Notes: generated by a model from the sequence alone, not told the origin. A stretch of DNA of 64,000 nt from Plectosphaerella cucumerina (GCA_020746995.1 JAGPXD010000005.1:3224001-3288000), one strand, 5' to 3'. Positions 47,329 to 60,127 are shown, numbered from the stretch's first letter. Numbers and translations: made by a program.

Positions 47329-47523
47329 CTAGGGCAGAACTGAGTTGTTGTTATCTGGGAGGGGTTGTCTGTTGAGTGCCTCTCGTCTTGCCGGGTCAAA
47401 GGGCGGCACGAAGTTGTTCAAGTTTTGATGGGTCAGAGGGGAGTTGTTGTTGTCTGGAATTGGTTGTGTGTCGGGTGCCTCCTGTCTCTCGGGACAAAAG
47501 TGCGGCAGGAAGTTTTCCGACAT
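47329..47523 (-). repeat. Two diverged ~100-base tandem units encoding a 25-residue repeat
   Basis: On the minus strand a frame from MSENFLPHF to a stop at 47329 encodes NFLPHFCPERQEAP...QPIPDNNNS and then NFVPPFDPARREAL...QPLPDNNNS. The two copies agree better as protein than as DNA, so the repeat was probably translated. The frame ends 34 bases before the start of the APH-fold gene and could be a 5' exon of it or a separate small protein. No convincing donor/acceptor pair joins them. Confidence 0.5.
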
Positions 47524-48428
47524 GATAGGACTGGATGCTCTGGAGGAGAGGCGGGGTTGGAAGAATGTCTGGTGCAAGTTGTGACTATGCAGAGGCGGAA
47601 TAGAATGATGGAGAGAAGATGGGATTGGGGGGATCATGCTGAGAGGATGGGGTGAGGTGGACGAGATGCTGCGCGGTGCATCGCGGGTGGTGCCTGCCGA
47701 CTCTCCTCTTCCCAGGCCACCCGCAGCCTCGATCCTTCTATGATACGCTTGAAGCCACAATGGATTGACAGTCGCCAAGTCGTCAGCGGACTTCGGGAGT
47801 GAGGGAGGCTCGAAGTTGCAGAGTCCGAATCGAGAAGGCCCTGGCTGGTCCCGCCTTCCACAATGCGCCTGTAGCACGCATCGTCCAGCTTTCTTCAACC
47901 TGTCCGTGACCACAGGTGATCAAGTAAGGACCGGAGCCTTGAAATTCAAGCCGTTATCGGCAAACCTGATGCACGCTAGATGTGATTCGAACGTGAGTTG
48001 TGATGAGCAGAACCACAAGCTCAGTCGGGGACCTCCCTGATTCAAGCGATATCGATCTTGGATGAAGTAGAAGAGAACATCAAGTAACTTAAGTAGAAGG
48101 GCTCCATAGAAGTTTGTTTGAAGGCATAGGTGGACAGAAATGAGGCTGGGAGAGTGTCTCCAGACACGTGCACGGTTGGGTTGGGGCGTCAGGACTACAT
48201 GAAGCATGACAGGTCAGATACGGTAGGTGGCATTGATCAAGTTCGAGCCGTTACCTAAGGATCAAAGCCGTTCACGAGCGTCATAGACCAAGTGCTGGGA
48301 GCAGTCATGGCAAGCTCTCAGTTCAAACACTCCCCTCGAAACTGGCGCCTTGCAACTGCTCAGCGACCACAAACCCGACTGCTGGGCCCATAGCCATCGA
48401 GACCTCTGCTTGTGACTGAAATCTGAGC
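47524..48428. other. Intergenic, no credible gene
   Basis: Upstream region of the APH-fold gene and 3' flank of the NLR-like gene. The minus-strand frame that continues from the repeat unit is open but has no protein character. Confidence 0.45.
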
Positions 48429-51400
48429 TCAAACCTTCGAGGCCTTGCTGCTCATTTTTTCCAAGATCTGGACAATTTCATGGTGCCCACCCTCCAAGGC
48501 CACATCGAAGGCCGTGGCTCCCAAGTTGTTTCGGGCTGAGGTGCTTGCTCCCTTCTGAACAAGTAGTTGTATCAGATCCCTCTGTCCACGTGCTGCAGCC
48601 AGAATCAGTGGTGTATATCCATGAACATCTCGAGCGTCCACTTCTGCACCACCATTCTCGATGAGAATCCTCACTGGTGCTACCCATCTCCCTCCATTCG
48701 TTTTGGTCGCTTTCCATAGACCGCCCAACCCAAAGCCAACTTCGGTGCTAAACTCGAGACCGTTCTTCCTGGAGAATTCCTCCAAGCCTCTCCTTCCACC
48801 CAAGGACGCCCACGCCAATGCTGTGCGTCCCATGTCATCCCGTGCATGGACGTTAGTGTCCTTTCTCCTGACAAGAAATTGAACCACATCATTACGCCCA
48901 GCTTCGGACGCAAACATCAGCGCCGTTTTTCCACGGTTACTTCGAGCGTTGATATTGGCCTTTCTGTCAATGAGTAACTGTACCACAGCATTGCGACCAG
49001 CAAGAGAAGCATGCATCAACGCTGTAGTTCCATCGCTGCCCGAAGCATTGATGGCTGCCCCTTTGTCAAGGAGATATTGTACTACAGCCATGTGGCCAGC
49101 GTGAGAGGCATGGATCAGCGCCGGATGTGCTCTGTTGCTTGAAACCTCGATGTCTGCGCCATTGTTGAGGAGAAACTGAACCATGGCCTTACTGCGATAC
49201 TTCAAGGCATCCATCAGTGCCGTGTACCCTTGCCTGCAGAGAGAATCAACGCCTGCCCCCGCGTTGATGAGAACTTGGGCCACTGCGTCGTTGCCAGCCC
49301 GCGCGGCAAAATGTAGTGGCGTTTTCCATTCGAGGCTGGAGTCATGGACGTCCGCCCCCATTTCGATCAGATGTGAAACAATGGCCTTGTTGCCACTCAA
49401 TGAGGCAAAATGAAGCGCTTTTTCCTTGGCGTTGTTCTCGTGATGAATCTTGGACCCTGCTTTGATGAGGAGTCGAGCCACAGCTTCACTCCCAGCCTTG
49501 GAGGCGATGTGCAATGCGATGTTGCCGCTATCATTTTGAGCATGGAGATTTGCGCCCTTCTCGATAAGAATTTGAGCCACGGTTTCACTGCCAGCTCTGG
49601 AGGCGAAATGCAATGCCGTGTTGCCGCCGTCATGTCGAGCGTGGAGATCTGCCCCTTTCTCGACGAGGGCGCGAGCCCTGGTCCCGTCGCTGGTCTTCGC
49701 AGCCTCTATCAGCAGCAGCGTCAGAATTCGACGCCAAATACTGCTTTCGTAGTTTGTTCCGCTGTCGAAGAGATACCAAGCAATATCCAAGTTTCGGCTT
49801 AAAATGGCCCGTTCAATAGGGGTCTGATATTCTCCGTCTTCTTGATTGATGTCTTCGCCTGACTCAAGCAAGGCCTTCACAAGACCCAATCTTCCCGCCT
49901 GGGCGGCCCAGGACAGCGGCGTTCTACGACGTGACAGTCGAAAGTTTCTCCTCTTCACACCAGCGGTGAGATCGATGCCATTCTGGACGATCGAGGGTAA
50001 GCCCAAAAGAGCAGCCACTGCCCGACCGTGACCTCCAGCCAATGCAGCGAACAATGGATGTCCATATCTCTCCTCGGTGCGGGTAGCCTTCTCCCTCTTC
50101 ATCTGCGCGCGGACAAGGTTCGCGAACCCTCTGTCTGCCAGGACATACAAGTGTGTGGCACACCCAGAGTATCGCCACTCTTTGTTGTCTTCGAAGAGAT
50201 TGAGCCAGCGGATTCCGGCAGAGCTGAAGAACAAAGTGATAAAGTCATCCTGAGAAATGGCAACTGCCGCGGCATCGGAATGGTGGAGGACCTGCTGGCT
50301 GGCGTACTCCAGAAACGAATATCTCTCGGTTGGGATACTCTCTTCGTGTTGCTTGTCCGGCCCCCCAAGTCTTTCGAGAATAGGCTGCACATCTGGAAGG
50401 GATAGGTATGTGAAACAACAGTGCTTGAGCTTCTCGTGGGCATGGGCTTCCCATTCGAGCCCGAGGTCAGGCCACAGATCCCGGAGGCCGTTTTCCTTCA
50501 TCAAGAAGTCCCGCACTGATTCGTGGATAAACTGCACAGTTGGCAGTTTGGATTTTGTGATTTCGGCGAGGCCCTTGGATGCACTCGTGACGAGCTTGGC
50601 GGCATCGGCTGCCGTGTTCTCTGGTAGGGTGAGGTCGACAAGACCATGATTCAGCAAGCCAGCCCAGAGAGCGTGTCGAAACTCTGCCGGACTCAAAGGA
50701 CGTTTCGCGCAGAGTACCCAGAGAACGCAGAGCAGAAGCCGATCTACTTGATGTTGGTCGCGAGTCAGAATGCTTTTGAAAAGGTCGCTTAGCTGGGAGG
50801 GGATTTCTTCGAGCCTCTTCCCAAGAGCGAGGGCCCCGTTCTCATTTTCCTTGTTGAGGATATCGACGACAAGGACGATCCACATGAAGATACCGGCAGC
50901 TTTGTCCAAGATCCGAAGCTTAAGATCGGAAAGAAGGAGGGGGCTTGTAATCTTGAGGCGGCTTTCGACGTAACGGGACAGGTCCTCTGCGTGTCCAGCT
51001 TCTTTCTCCAAGACGAGCAAGACTTCCGGGCGAATATCGATGTAGGGGTATGGGCGACTGGAGAAGCAGACTCGGAACTGGATGTGGTCTGCTGTGGTTT
51101 CTTCGGCAAGTTCTTCGAAGAATTGGACCATATCCCGCACTTCTTGCTCGTCACACTCATCGAGGGCGTCGACAAAGCAGGTAAAGGAGCGCCGACCGAG
51201 TGCAGCTACAGCACTTCGAAGAGCCTCCTTGAGGACGTTGACATCGGGGCATTTTGTTTGATTTGATGGGACAACGTCTGTATCATCCAGGATAACTTGG
51301 AGATTCGGGTAGGTCTTCAGGAGCTGCAGGAGGAGGGAGCGGTACATCCCAGCGACGGAACGTTCCAACATGTCGCCACGTGCGTTGAAGAAGAAGGACG

Positions 51401-52750
51401 CGACTGGTTTTCCAGGTTCCTTGGACTTCTTCTTTGTTTCGAGGTAGGCAAACTTCATAATCGTCGATTTGCCGGCGCCGGCTTTGCCTACAATCCACAA
51501 GAAGCCGCGGGTCTGTAGGTATTTCCTGGGATCGAGCCAATCCTGGTACTTCGGGTGCCTGAGAAACCAGTGGCAGGTTTGGGAATGGGCTCGTTGAACA
51601 TTGGTCATGCGGGTATCGAGTTGAGAAAAATTCAATAATTCCAAAAGCTGCTCCCGCCGTTCCGAGGTTTGGGCTGAGACCGGTCAGGGACGCGAATCAG
51701 AAGAGGGGAAGCTAAGTTATCACAAACCCGTGGCATGGTCGCTCGAAGTGCCAAGCCAAGTTTGGGCACGGGTACGCTCTTCGAGCGTATGCGGGAGAGC
51801 CTCCAGCAGCTCCCTCGCGTACGCTGCAGCGGCGGCCGCCGCATAGCGCTGCCAAGCCTTGTTCTTGTGAGAGTCGGAGTAGTCGCAAATGCCGCGGATG
51901 GGCAGGCACTGATTGTCCATAATACCAGCTGCCTCCATCTCAAAACACATGATCGAAAGCTCACGAGCAATGTCATCGCGTGCTCTGGCGTTCTTCATCA
52001 CCGTGTTGGCCGAAGCAATGCCGCCGTAGTGAATCCTGGGTTCGTTGACCGCTCGCACACGCCTCTGTTCGAGCCTGCTGGGATCGCAGCCATGACAGGT
52101 TGGCGCATTGAAGGGATGTTGATAGGACGCCTGGAAGAGCTGGTCAGGTTCATTGGGGCGGACATGGGTTGCCAGTTTGGTTTGTAAAAGAGCCGTGACC
52201 CGGGCACTCGAGGCATCCTGTGTGGGGATCGATCGCAGTGTCGAAACGGCCGCAAGTAACAGACGTGAAGGGATCGTCGGGTCGGCTGTCATTTGAAATA
52301 CCCCTTCTCCGATATTCTTGCCCATATCGTACTGCATTACACGTGTTCCGACTACCACGTCGCCGAGGCGCAGGCGTTTGTTCCGTCAGGCGCACCACCA
52401 CCAATCCCAACCATCAGTGTGGCACGGATCTTGAGGAAGCTGCGCTTCAGATTGGTAGCGACAACTGCGGCGTTTTTTGTGCCATATTGCCCGGGTAAGC
52501 AGACCATGACCACATTGTGCTGATCGACACGTCCAAGAATGTACTTGTTGTCGTCGCCTGGAAGGGCGGGAAGCGGTGGGTGCTCTTCATCCAGCAATGC
52601 GCGGGATGCTCCCAGCTCCAATGGAAGCGCGCAGATCCAGGCAATGGTGTAATCGTCAGACGTTAAAAACGCCGAGGACACGTCCCATGTTTCTGGCCGT
52701 TCAGGCCGGATCCGATCCGGTTCCTCGTCGTGATAAGGTCGTCTGCTCAT
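48429..52750 (-). pseudogene. Fungal NLR-like protein: nucleoside phosphorylase-NACHT-ankyrin, frame-disrupted
   Basis: Exons in transcript order: 52750-51728 and 51673-48429; the intron is GTTTGT/CTCAG with a CTGAC branch. The N-terminal domain is PNP_UDP-like: YTIAWICALPLELGASRALLDE, MVGIGGGAPDG, LGDVVVGTRVMQYDMGK, CFEMEAAGIMD and IRGICDYSDSHKN. A NACHT module follows, with Walker A GKAGAGKST (about 51462-51488) and Walker B CFVDALDEC (about 51151-51180). Then come about 14 ankyrin repeats, such as GNTALHFASRAGSETVAQIL and GYTPLILAAARGQRDLIQLL. STAND proteins of this design act in non-self recognition and programmed cell death in fungi. A one-base frame loss at about 52352-52375, between GGGAPDGTN and RLGDVVVG, separates the first 130 residues from the rest. 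It may be a null allele or a sequencing error. All later parts are open. Confidence 0.85.
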
Positions 52751-53583
52751 CGTCGGACGTGAGATGCGGCAAGAAAGAGGGGAAGGAAGAGGCCTCACCT
52801 GCATGCAGTGCCGAGATCAGGCTGTCAGCCGGCGACCGTGTCACGTGTGTCGTCAGGCTGCAGCCAGCGATAGTGCCGAAATCTTCGAAACATCTTGCAA
52901 GCTTCGGGTCAGTCTGCCTGTCATGAAATGTGTGTATGAGGGTGCAAAGTCCGGCTAGAAGCTTCAAGCTTCAATGGTGTCGGCAAGCGGAGCTGTGAAA
53001 TTGGTATGGAACAGGTCTTTTTGTTAACGAAAACAACCATAAATGCTGGTCACCCTAACAAGAAAACCCCCAAATACCTGAATAGCTGACAGCCCAGATC
53101 AAGGTACCTAGATGGGTAAGTAGAGACTTCCATGCCCATCCCGCCAACAACGACACCGCCTCCTGAATCTTACCTCCAACCGACGTTACCTTCTGCAAAA
53201 GAAAATGCATCCTCCCGGGTTCCCCTCCCAGCGATTCGCGGGGACGCTCCCGCCCCTTGGAGCGCCGATGCTGCGAGGCCATCTAACCGAGATTAGGCGC
53301 CTTCCAAGATCGACAACACCCTGGAAGAACTGACAACGGGCCTCGTCAACCTTGACACAATGGCGACCTTGTAGACCACCTTCCGGATGCTTACAGCTTC
53401 CCGAGATCATTGCATTGGCGACTGCTGCAGGCCGGAGTGATTTTATGAGCGCCAAGAACATGTCCTCCATCTTTAAGAGCTGGGCGCATCCCGGCCTTCG
53501 CAGGATGGCAAGACGCTCGCTGTGATCCCTTCGACCACTGTCCTTTCTTTCCTCGACCGATTGCGAGTCGGTCTCCAAGCGCG
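52751..53583. promoter_or_regulatory. Divergent promoter region
   Basis: About 0.8 kb between the starts of the NLR-like gene (minus) and the FAD oxidoreductase gene (plus). No gene is supported. Confidence 0.5.
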
Positions 53584-55200
53584 ATGGTTCGACCAACTCG
53601 CCTCATCGCCGCCTCAGCCATCGGCCCCATCCTCTCCCTCTGCCAAGAAACCGGCTTCAAAAGCGTAAGCCTCCCCCCATCCCACCCCATCCCTCACTAA
53701 CCCCCCCAGTGCAACGCCCTCATCGACGCCGGCCTCGGCTCCAGCCTCCTCCTCCCCTCCGGCCCAGGCAGCAACTACACCCTCGCTCTCGAGAGCTACT
53801 GGAGTCTCACCATCCAGGAAGTCCTACCCTGGTGCATCCTCCAGCCCAAAGACACGCAGGAAGTCGCCGCCGCCGTCAAGGCCCTCTCGGCCCTCAGCGG
53901 CGCGGGGAGCTGGAGTATCGCCGTCAAGGGCGGCGGACACAGCCATTGGAACAATAATAACATTGCCCAAGGCGTTACTATCGATCTTGTTCGGCTTGGG
54001 GGGACTGAGATACGTCCTGCTTCGTGTGGGAATGGGAGTTATACCCATGTTGCGGCTATTGGCGCGGGGTCGAACTGGGGAGATGCCCTGCGTGCTGCGG
54101 AGGCTCAGGGACTGGGCATCACGGGTGGAAGGGTGTCGACTGTTGGTGTGGCGGGGTTGACGCTTGGCGGCGGCGCGTCGTTCCATTCTGGAAGGCGAGG
54201 CTTCGCTTGCGACGACGTGCTGAACTATGAGGTAGTTCTCGCTGATGGAAGCATTGTGAATGCGAACAAGCACGAGAACCCGCGGCTGTGGAAGGCTCTC
54301 AAGGGGGGTGGAAGCAACTTTGGCATCGTCACGAGGTTCGACATGGCTGCTTTCCCGGCCGGGGATATCTACGGCGGTATCGCGTTGTCGACATGGTGAG
54401 TCGCATCAACACTCCCTTCTGTAAACCCCGCTGACCCCATCAGGGACCAGAAAGACATCTACATCGACCACTTCCTCGGCATGATGCGCCGCACCGCCTC
54501 AGCCCCGGCAGACAGCCAGCTCCTCCTCATGCAGCACACGGCCGGCATGCCCGTCCCCCTCGTCGGCACCATCCGCGTCAACGTCGACGGCGAGAGCAAC
54601 GGCACAATGTTCACCGAGTTCCGCTCCGTCCCGACCGTCTTCAACACGTTCCAGAAATGGCCTTATAGCGATATGATCGCCACGCAGACAACGGCTAACG
54701 GCTCCCGCACCGTCTGGTTCTCCCTCTGCTTCCACGCCGTGCGTGAGATGATCATCAAGGCGGAATCACTCCTTCTCGAACTCATCAACGACCTTAACGC
54801 ACTTGGGTACGCTGATGAAGACATGTCGTCCATGTTCTCCTTCCAGCCTCTGCCGCAGAGCTGGGTAAGGGAAGGCAACGTACTAGGCTTGGATGAGTCT
54901 TTGAAGGAGGATGCGATCTTGTTCCTCGCGCAGACATTTGTGCAGACGCGCGAGATGGAGGCTTTCTTCCAGAGGCGGTTCGCTGCCGTTACCGCGGAGC
55001 TGGAGGAGTATGCGGTCGAGATTGGGGCGGACACACCGTTCAGGTATATGAACTACGTGCACCCGACGCAGGATCCCCTGGCTTCGTATGGAGAGAAGAA
55101 CGTCGCGTTCATACGAGATGTTGCGAAGGAATATGACCCAACGGGCTTCTTCCAAGACCGGGTCAGCGGGGGCTTCAAGATTTCTGGGGTGGGAGCATGA
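53584..55200 (+). CDS. FAD-linked oxidoreductase (berberine bridge enzyme-like)
   Basis: Exons 53584-53664, 53710-54395 and 54444-55200, 507 residues; both introns keep phase. The PCMH-type FAD-binding domain shows LQPKDTQEVAAAVKALS, VKGGGHSHW (the His commonly bonded to FAD), VTIDLVRLGG, GITGGRVSTVGVAGLTLGGG and WKALKGGGSNFGIVTRF. The C-terminal part has MNYVHPTQDP and YGEKNVAFIRDVAKEYDPTGFFQ, typical for the family. These enzymes oxidise small molecules, sugars or polyketide/alkaloid intermediates with O2. No clear signal peptide is seen; the start at 53584 gives MVRPTRLIAASAIGPILSLC, weakly hydrophobic. The second Cys ligand of bicovalent enzymes (VGVGGxxxGGGYG-CGxxG type) is not evident. 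The substrate is unknown. Confidence 0.88.
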
Positions 55201-55334
55201 TGGTCACATCCTCATCTGATACACACAAAATCGTTCTACTCTATCAAATGTACACTCCTAAGTAGGTCATAAATCGTCCATCCATGGACATCATAAGTCA
55301 TGAAGCATATACACACACATTCCCCTCCCCTTTC

Positions 55335-56981
55335 CTACGGCTTCACCGGCGACGTAGCCGACGTCCAAGTATTCGCCTTACTCATCGTCCGCTTCCTCAT
55401 CATAGCCATGATATCAGCCTCCATATGCTCGATGTTCTTCTCCAGATCATCATCTTCCGTCTTGAACCTTCCCTCGCGGCGGCGGTCAAAAGCCAGCCAG
55501 CCTGCCACAATAAGCGCTGTGACGGGGATGGTGATGGCGAAGAAGACCCAGATGGAGCTCGAGATGGTAGGGTTTGCGTCTGCAAAAGTCAGCGAGGAAG
55601 TTGGGGAAGGGAGAGGGGGACGTACCGGCGGCAAAGTCGAAAAAGGTCATGCTGAAGATTGACGAGACGAGGGTGCCGGGGAGGAAGACGGCACCGAGAA
55701 GGGAGATTGTCTTCATTGCCGTGCTGTCGCGCTTGCTGGCGTGGGCGAGGCGGCGCTGCTCGCCGGCCATTTGGAACTGGATCTTGGACTCGCGCTGCGA
55801 GAGGAGGTTGTACAGCTAGACACGTCAGTATCATCTCCAGAATTCGAGGGAAAGAAGACCTACCGCACTCCTCTGGATATGCAGCCTCTCCAGCGTCGTA
55901 GCCTGATAATTCTTGATCCCCTGCAACTTGATCTTGTAAAAGTTCAACCTGCTCACCAAGCCCCGATGCTGCCGATCCAGCGCCATCCCCTGCGGCCCCT
56001 CCTTTCGATGCTGCGGCAACTTCTCCCAGAACCCCTTCATCACCGCCTCCATCTCCGATACTACAGCCGCATACGCCTGGGGCCGTTTCCACAGAACTTG
56101 GGAATGACACTCGACGAGATCGCGGCTGATGGCATCAACTTCCATCACCCCGTCTTCGCGGACATAACCGTCTTTATCCTCGATCTCGTTCCTCATGCTG
56201 ACGGCGTGTTCCAGCCGGCGCAGCCATTCCCGCGCGTCACGCTGTTTCTGGTCGTTTACGGGGGAGAGGTCGTAGCTGAGGATGATGAGTGGGAGGAGCA
56301 TCGGGTGCGCGATGTCTGCTGATAGGGCGCGCAGTGCGGCGAGGGAGTCTGAGACGTCTGAGGAGGGGGTGCCCTTGACGAAGCCCGTCGTGATGCCCGT
56401 CGCGAGCTGGTGGGAGAGCATAATCTCCCATCCGCGCGTCTTTCCCTTTTTGCGCACATCTGACTTTCGAAAGATGATGTGCAGATGCGGATCTTCGTCG
56501 TCCTGGTCAAAGGCGGCCCAGAAAAAGGGCCCGACGACGCTGGTGCCTTCGATGGCGCGGAAGGGGAGGCGGAGGACGCGGATCATGGAGGCGTATGTTG
56601 CTGCGGGGAGGGAGATGACGAAGGGGGTGAATGTGTCCTTGTGCTGGGCGTTCTTCTGGAGCCTGGACGTCGTCAGCGAGGGAAGAGGAAGAGGATGAGA
56701 AGTACTCACACCAAGCGCATGCCGCTGTGAAGCTTGGTATCAGGCTTCATCTTCATCGGCGGCGCAAAAGCTCCCCTAGCATGAAGGAAGTTCTCAAACT
56801 CATCATCCGTAAGGGGATGTTCCTCAACCGAGTTGTAAAACTCGTCCTAAAAACCATCAGCACCTCTTTCAAATTCCCTCTGTGGCATACTCACCGAGTA
56901 ATTCATAACCTCGAGATAACTCGTCGCCTCCTGCACCTCGCGACACCGCCCCACGAAGATGCGGAACATGAATTCATCCAT
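55335..56981 (-). CDS. CorA-like protein with two C-terminal membrane segments
   Basis: Five exons in transcript order: 56981-56895, 56846-56710, 56662-55864, 55815-55626 and 55579-55335, giving 485 residues. The soluble N-terminal 380 residues contain long helices (VSEMEAVMKGFWEKLPQH, LQGIKNYQATTLERLHIQ, LYNLLSQRESKIQFQMAGEQ). Two hydrophobic segments follow: TAMKTISLLGAVFLPGTLVSSIFSMTFFDF and WVFFAITIPVTALIVAGWLAF, with a charged tail. The MKTIxxLxxxFLPGTxVSSIFSMxFF pattern is typical of the fungal CorA-like group. The GMN signature of true Mg2+ channels is replaced by FSM, so transport activity is uncertain. It converges on the FAD oxidoreductase gene, with 134 bases between the stops. Confidence 0.85.
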
Positions 56982-58276
56982 CGTGCGGGCTTTCGTTCAA
57001 TTCCTCTTCGCTCAATTGCGCTTTCGTCCCCGCCCCTGCCGAGCCTTTCCTCTCCGTCTTGGCTTCTCCCCGTCCCGTGTCTCGGCACCCGATCGAAAGA
57101 CAAAAGCCAGCCCACAAATTGCCGACGCGATGCCGTGCAGTGCGGCGGACCTCAGTCCGGGGATTCCTAGCAAAAGGCGCGCGCTATGCCATGCAGAGTC
57201 CACGATGCAGCAGCGGGAGTCGGAAGGCGGCGGCGGTGTGCTGTGCCGTCGGTGGGTGGTACTCGAAGGTCGTGTCCGTGAGAGCAAGCTCCAACCTCAA
57301 TCCTCTATCGAATTCGTTCAACGTCGACGCTGTCAGAAATAGTCGTAGAAAAAAGAATAAAATCGCAGAGGAGAAATCGAGAGGGAAGAAAAAAGAGAAG
57401 GCAGACCATGGTCCCCCCCGGCCAGTTCTAGAACCGAACGGGACGACATGGTGAGGTGCTGCGCGCTGTTGCAGCGTGCATGGCGCCGGAGTACCAGCAA
57501 AAGCCGCCCCGGTCAGCTCCTGCTCGACCAACCTCCTGCGGGACCACCCAGCACGACCTCACGCTTATTTCTCCCCTCTCGCTGCGCTGCCCGCAGAGTC
57601 GCCGGCTTCCGAGCCAATGGCACGCCTCCCCCGACAGCAGGGGGACCCGTCTCCCGCCCCCCTCTCTCCGGCTGAACCCCGCCCGATCACCACCACTGAC
57701 ACCGAGTCCGCAGCAAGCACCACTGCAGCAAGCAGCAGCCCCAGTCTGTCGGTGAGCTGCTGGGGCTTGGGGGCTGTGCATTCAACGGCCCACTGCCACT
57801 GGATTGACCTCCCTCTGTCGGAGCTCATCTCCGCACTTCATTCATAGTCAATGGAATGCCAGAACAATGTATGAATGAGTTGCAGGTGATTCTGCCAGGT
57901 CGATACTATAACACTGCTTCTGCTGCTGTTGACACCGCCCACAGTCCGACAACCAAACCTCCCAATCCCATCCCCAACCCCTCCAGCCGACGACGCGGCC
58001 CAGTAATCCAGAACAAGCCCCCCTTCCCATGAGCAGTACCTCCTCCGTGATTTTGCATTCCCTATCCTGTCCTTGGAGCCGTCGCATTGCATTGCTCGCT
58101 CTTCCAGTCGCCAGTCGTCATGAAGCTTCGAGAGCCTGTTCTTTGAATGTGCCCCTATTTCGATTTGACAGCTCCGGCCGGCCCTCTCTCTGGCCTGGCC
58201 CGTCCGCCCGCGGATCGTCTGTTTGCCCGTGGGTCGCGGTCGTGCCACTCTTCTCGTCGTGCGTGCCCTGTCTGGC
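56982..58276. other. Intergenic, no gene seen
   Basis: About 1.3 kb holding the promoter of the CorA-like gene and the 3' flank of cpkA, both on the minus strand. No coding region is supported. Confidence 0.5.
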
Positions 58277-60127
58277 TCAGAATTCCGTAAACAGGTGACC
58301 ATATCTACACCACAGAGTTAGCAACCATCACTACACCACCATACCTCCGGCCACTTACTCGTCTGAGCCCGCAGCACCGTACTTGTCCGTCTCCTCGGGG
58401 TACCGGTCAAACTGGCTCGCATCGCCCGTGCCGCCCTTGACGGGAGGGCTGTAGGGCGCGTCAATGTCCTTCTTGGCGAGCCGCTCCCACGTCACCTCGG
58501 AAAACCAGGGGTGGCGCTTCACGTCCTCCGAACCTCCGTACAGGTTGCCCAGGCGCTTGCTGAGGTCGGCCGTGATGAGTTTCTCGAGCAGGTCCCGCGC
58601 GCTCGGGTCCATGTACTGGGGGTACTTGACCTTGCCGCGCAGGATGTTTTCGTAAATCTTCATCGGCGACCCACTGTCCCAGAAGGGCGTGTACCCGCAG
58701 AGCATCTCGTACACGAGAATACCCAGCGACCACCTGACAGGTTAGCGAGGAAGCCTGATGGGGGAGATGGGAGACAAAACCCACCAGTCTACCGACTTGT
58801 TGTAGCCCTTATTACTAACAACCTCAGGCGCCAGGTAGTCGGGCGTGCCGCAGAGCGTCCACGTCTTGTCCGGGACGCGCTTGGCGAACCCAAAATCAGT
58901 AATCTTGAGGTGGCCGTGGCGGTCGAGGAGAAGGTTTTCAGGCTTGAGGTCGCGGTAGATGATGTTTCTCGAGTGCAGGTACTCGAGAGCGAGCGTCACC
59001 TCGGCGGCGTAAAACTTGGCGACAGGGTTGGGGAAGCGCTGGCGGGATTAGCGTTACACCACACATCTCGAAGATAGAGGACTCACGCCAGACTTGCGCA
59101 GCAGCGAGAAAAGCTCGCCGCCCTCGACAAAGTCCATGACCATGTACAGGTTCCTGCAGTCCTGGAAGGTGCCCCACAGGGTCAGCAGGAAGGGGTGCTT
59201 GACCTCGGCCAGCATGCGGCGCTCGTCGTTTGTGTGCTCGACCTGCTTCATCTTGACCACCTGGGCCTTTTTGAGCACCTTGACGGCGTAGAAGCGCTGG
59301 TTGTGCTTGGACTGCACTAGGTGGACGCGGCCGAAGCTGCCCGTGCCGACGGTCCGCAGCATCTCAAAGTCCTGCAGCGTGTACTTGCCCTTGGTCTGCC
59401 GGGCTGCCTGCTGCTGTTGTTGCTGTTGGTGATGCTGTTGTTGCTGGTCGTGGCCGGGGTGCGGTTGCTGCCATTGTTGCTGCTGGTGTTGTTGGGACTG
59501 TTGCTGCTGCGGCGGCGGATGCATCATTGACTGGGCCTGCTGCTGTTGCATCTGCTCCAGGTTCGTGCCGGGGCTGGCCGACTGGGGCGGATGAGGAGGG
59601 GGCGCCTGGGAGAGGTATGTGCTGCTGTTGTTGTTCGAGGAGTTATTGTTGTTGGAGTTGTTGTTCTGGACGTGGTTCGAGGACCCGTCATGCTGCGGGG
59701 GGTTGATGAGGTTGCTGATGCTCGGTAGGCTCTTTTGCGACTCGGAATGGCCTTGTTGTAGGTTTTGATAGGGTTGGTGTTGGACCGAGACGGGGTTCAT
59801 GCCGGGCGAGATGTCGGCCTGAGGCGAGGCCGGCGTCTCGAGCTGCTGGGTCTGGGTCTGGGGCTGGTGCTGTTGCTGCGACTGAGGCTGCTGACCGGCG
59901 GCGACGCCAGAGGCAGGTCGGGAGGCTTGGGCGGGTGCGCCGGTGCTAGGGACGGTCGGGGAGGAAGCGACGAGGGAGATGGAACCCTGGTGACCGCGGG
60001 AGGAGGTGGGCGTCACCGGGCTGGTGGGCTGGCTGCTGTTGTGAGCTTGGCCCTGGCCCTGGGGATCAGGCAGTGGCTCTTTCGTCCGCTTCTTCTTCAG
60101 CAGCCCGGACAAGTGAAGCGAAGGCAT
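58277..60127 (-). CDS. cpkA: cAMP-dependent protein kinase catalytic subunit
   Basis: Exons in transcript order: 60127-59087, 59038-58785, 58733-58359 and 58304-58277, giving 565 residues. The last exon is only 28 bases. It supplies EYGHLFTEF, the C-terminal FxxF motif of AGC kinases; its intron has GTAAGT, TGCTAAC and GTGTAG. Residues 1-248 are Gln/Ser/Pro/Asn-rich, with runs of CAG-type codons. The kinase domain starts at about 249: GTGSFGRV, AVKVLKK (ATP lysine), YRDLKPEN (catalytic Asp), DFGFAK and the activation loop TWTLCGTPDYLAPE, including the phosphorylated Thr. It acts with the regulatory subunit in cAMP signalling, which controls growth, conidiation and, in pathogens, appressorium formation. 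The assignment is firm. Confidence 0.95.

Noticed and set aside
47329..47913. Whole 194-codon minus-strand frame as one protein
   Set aside because: Only the last part (after 47523) is protein-like; the N-terminal portion lacks coding character.
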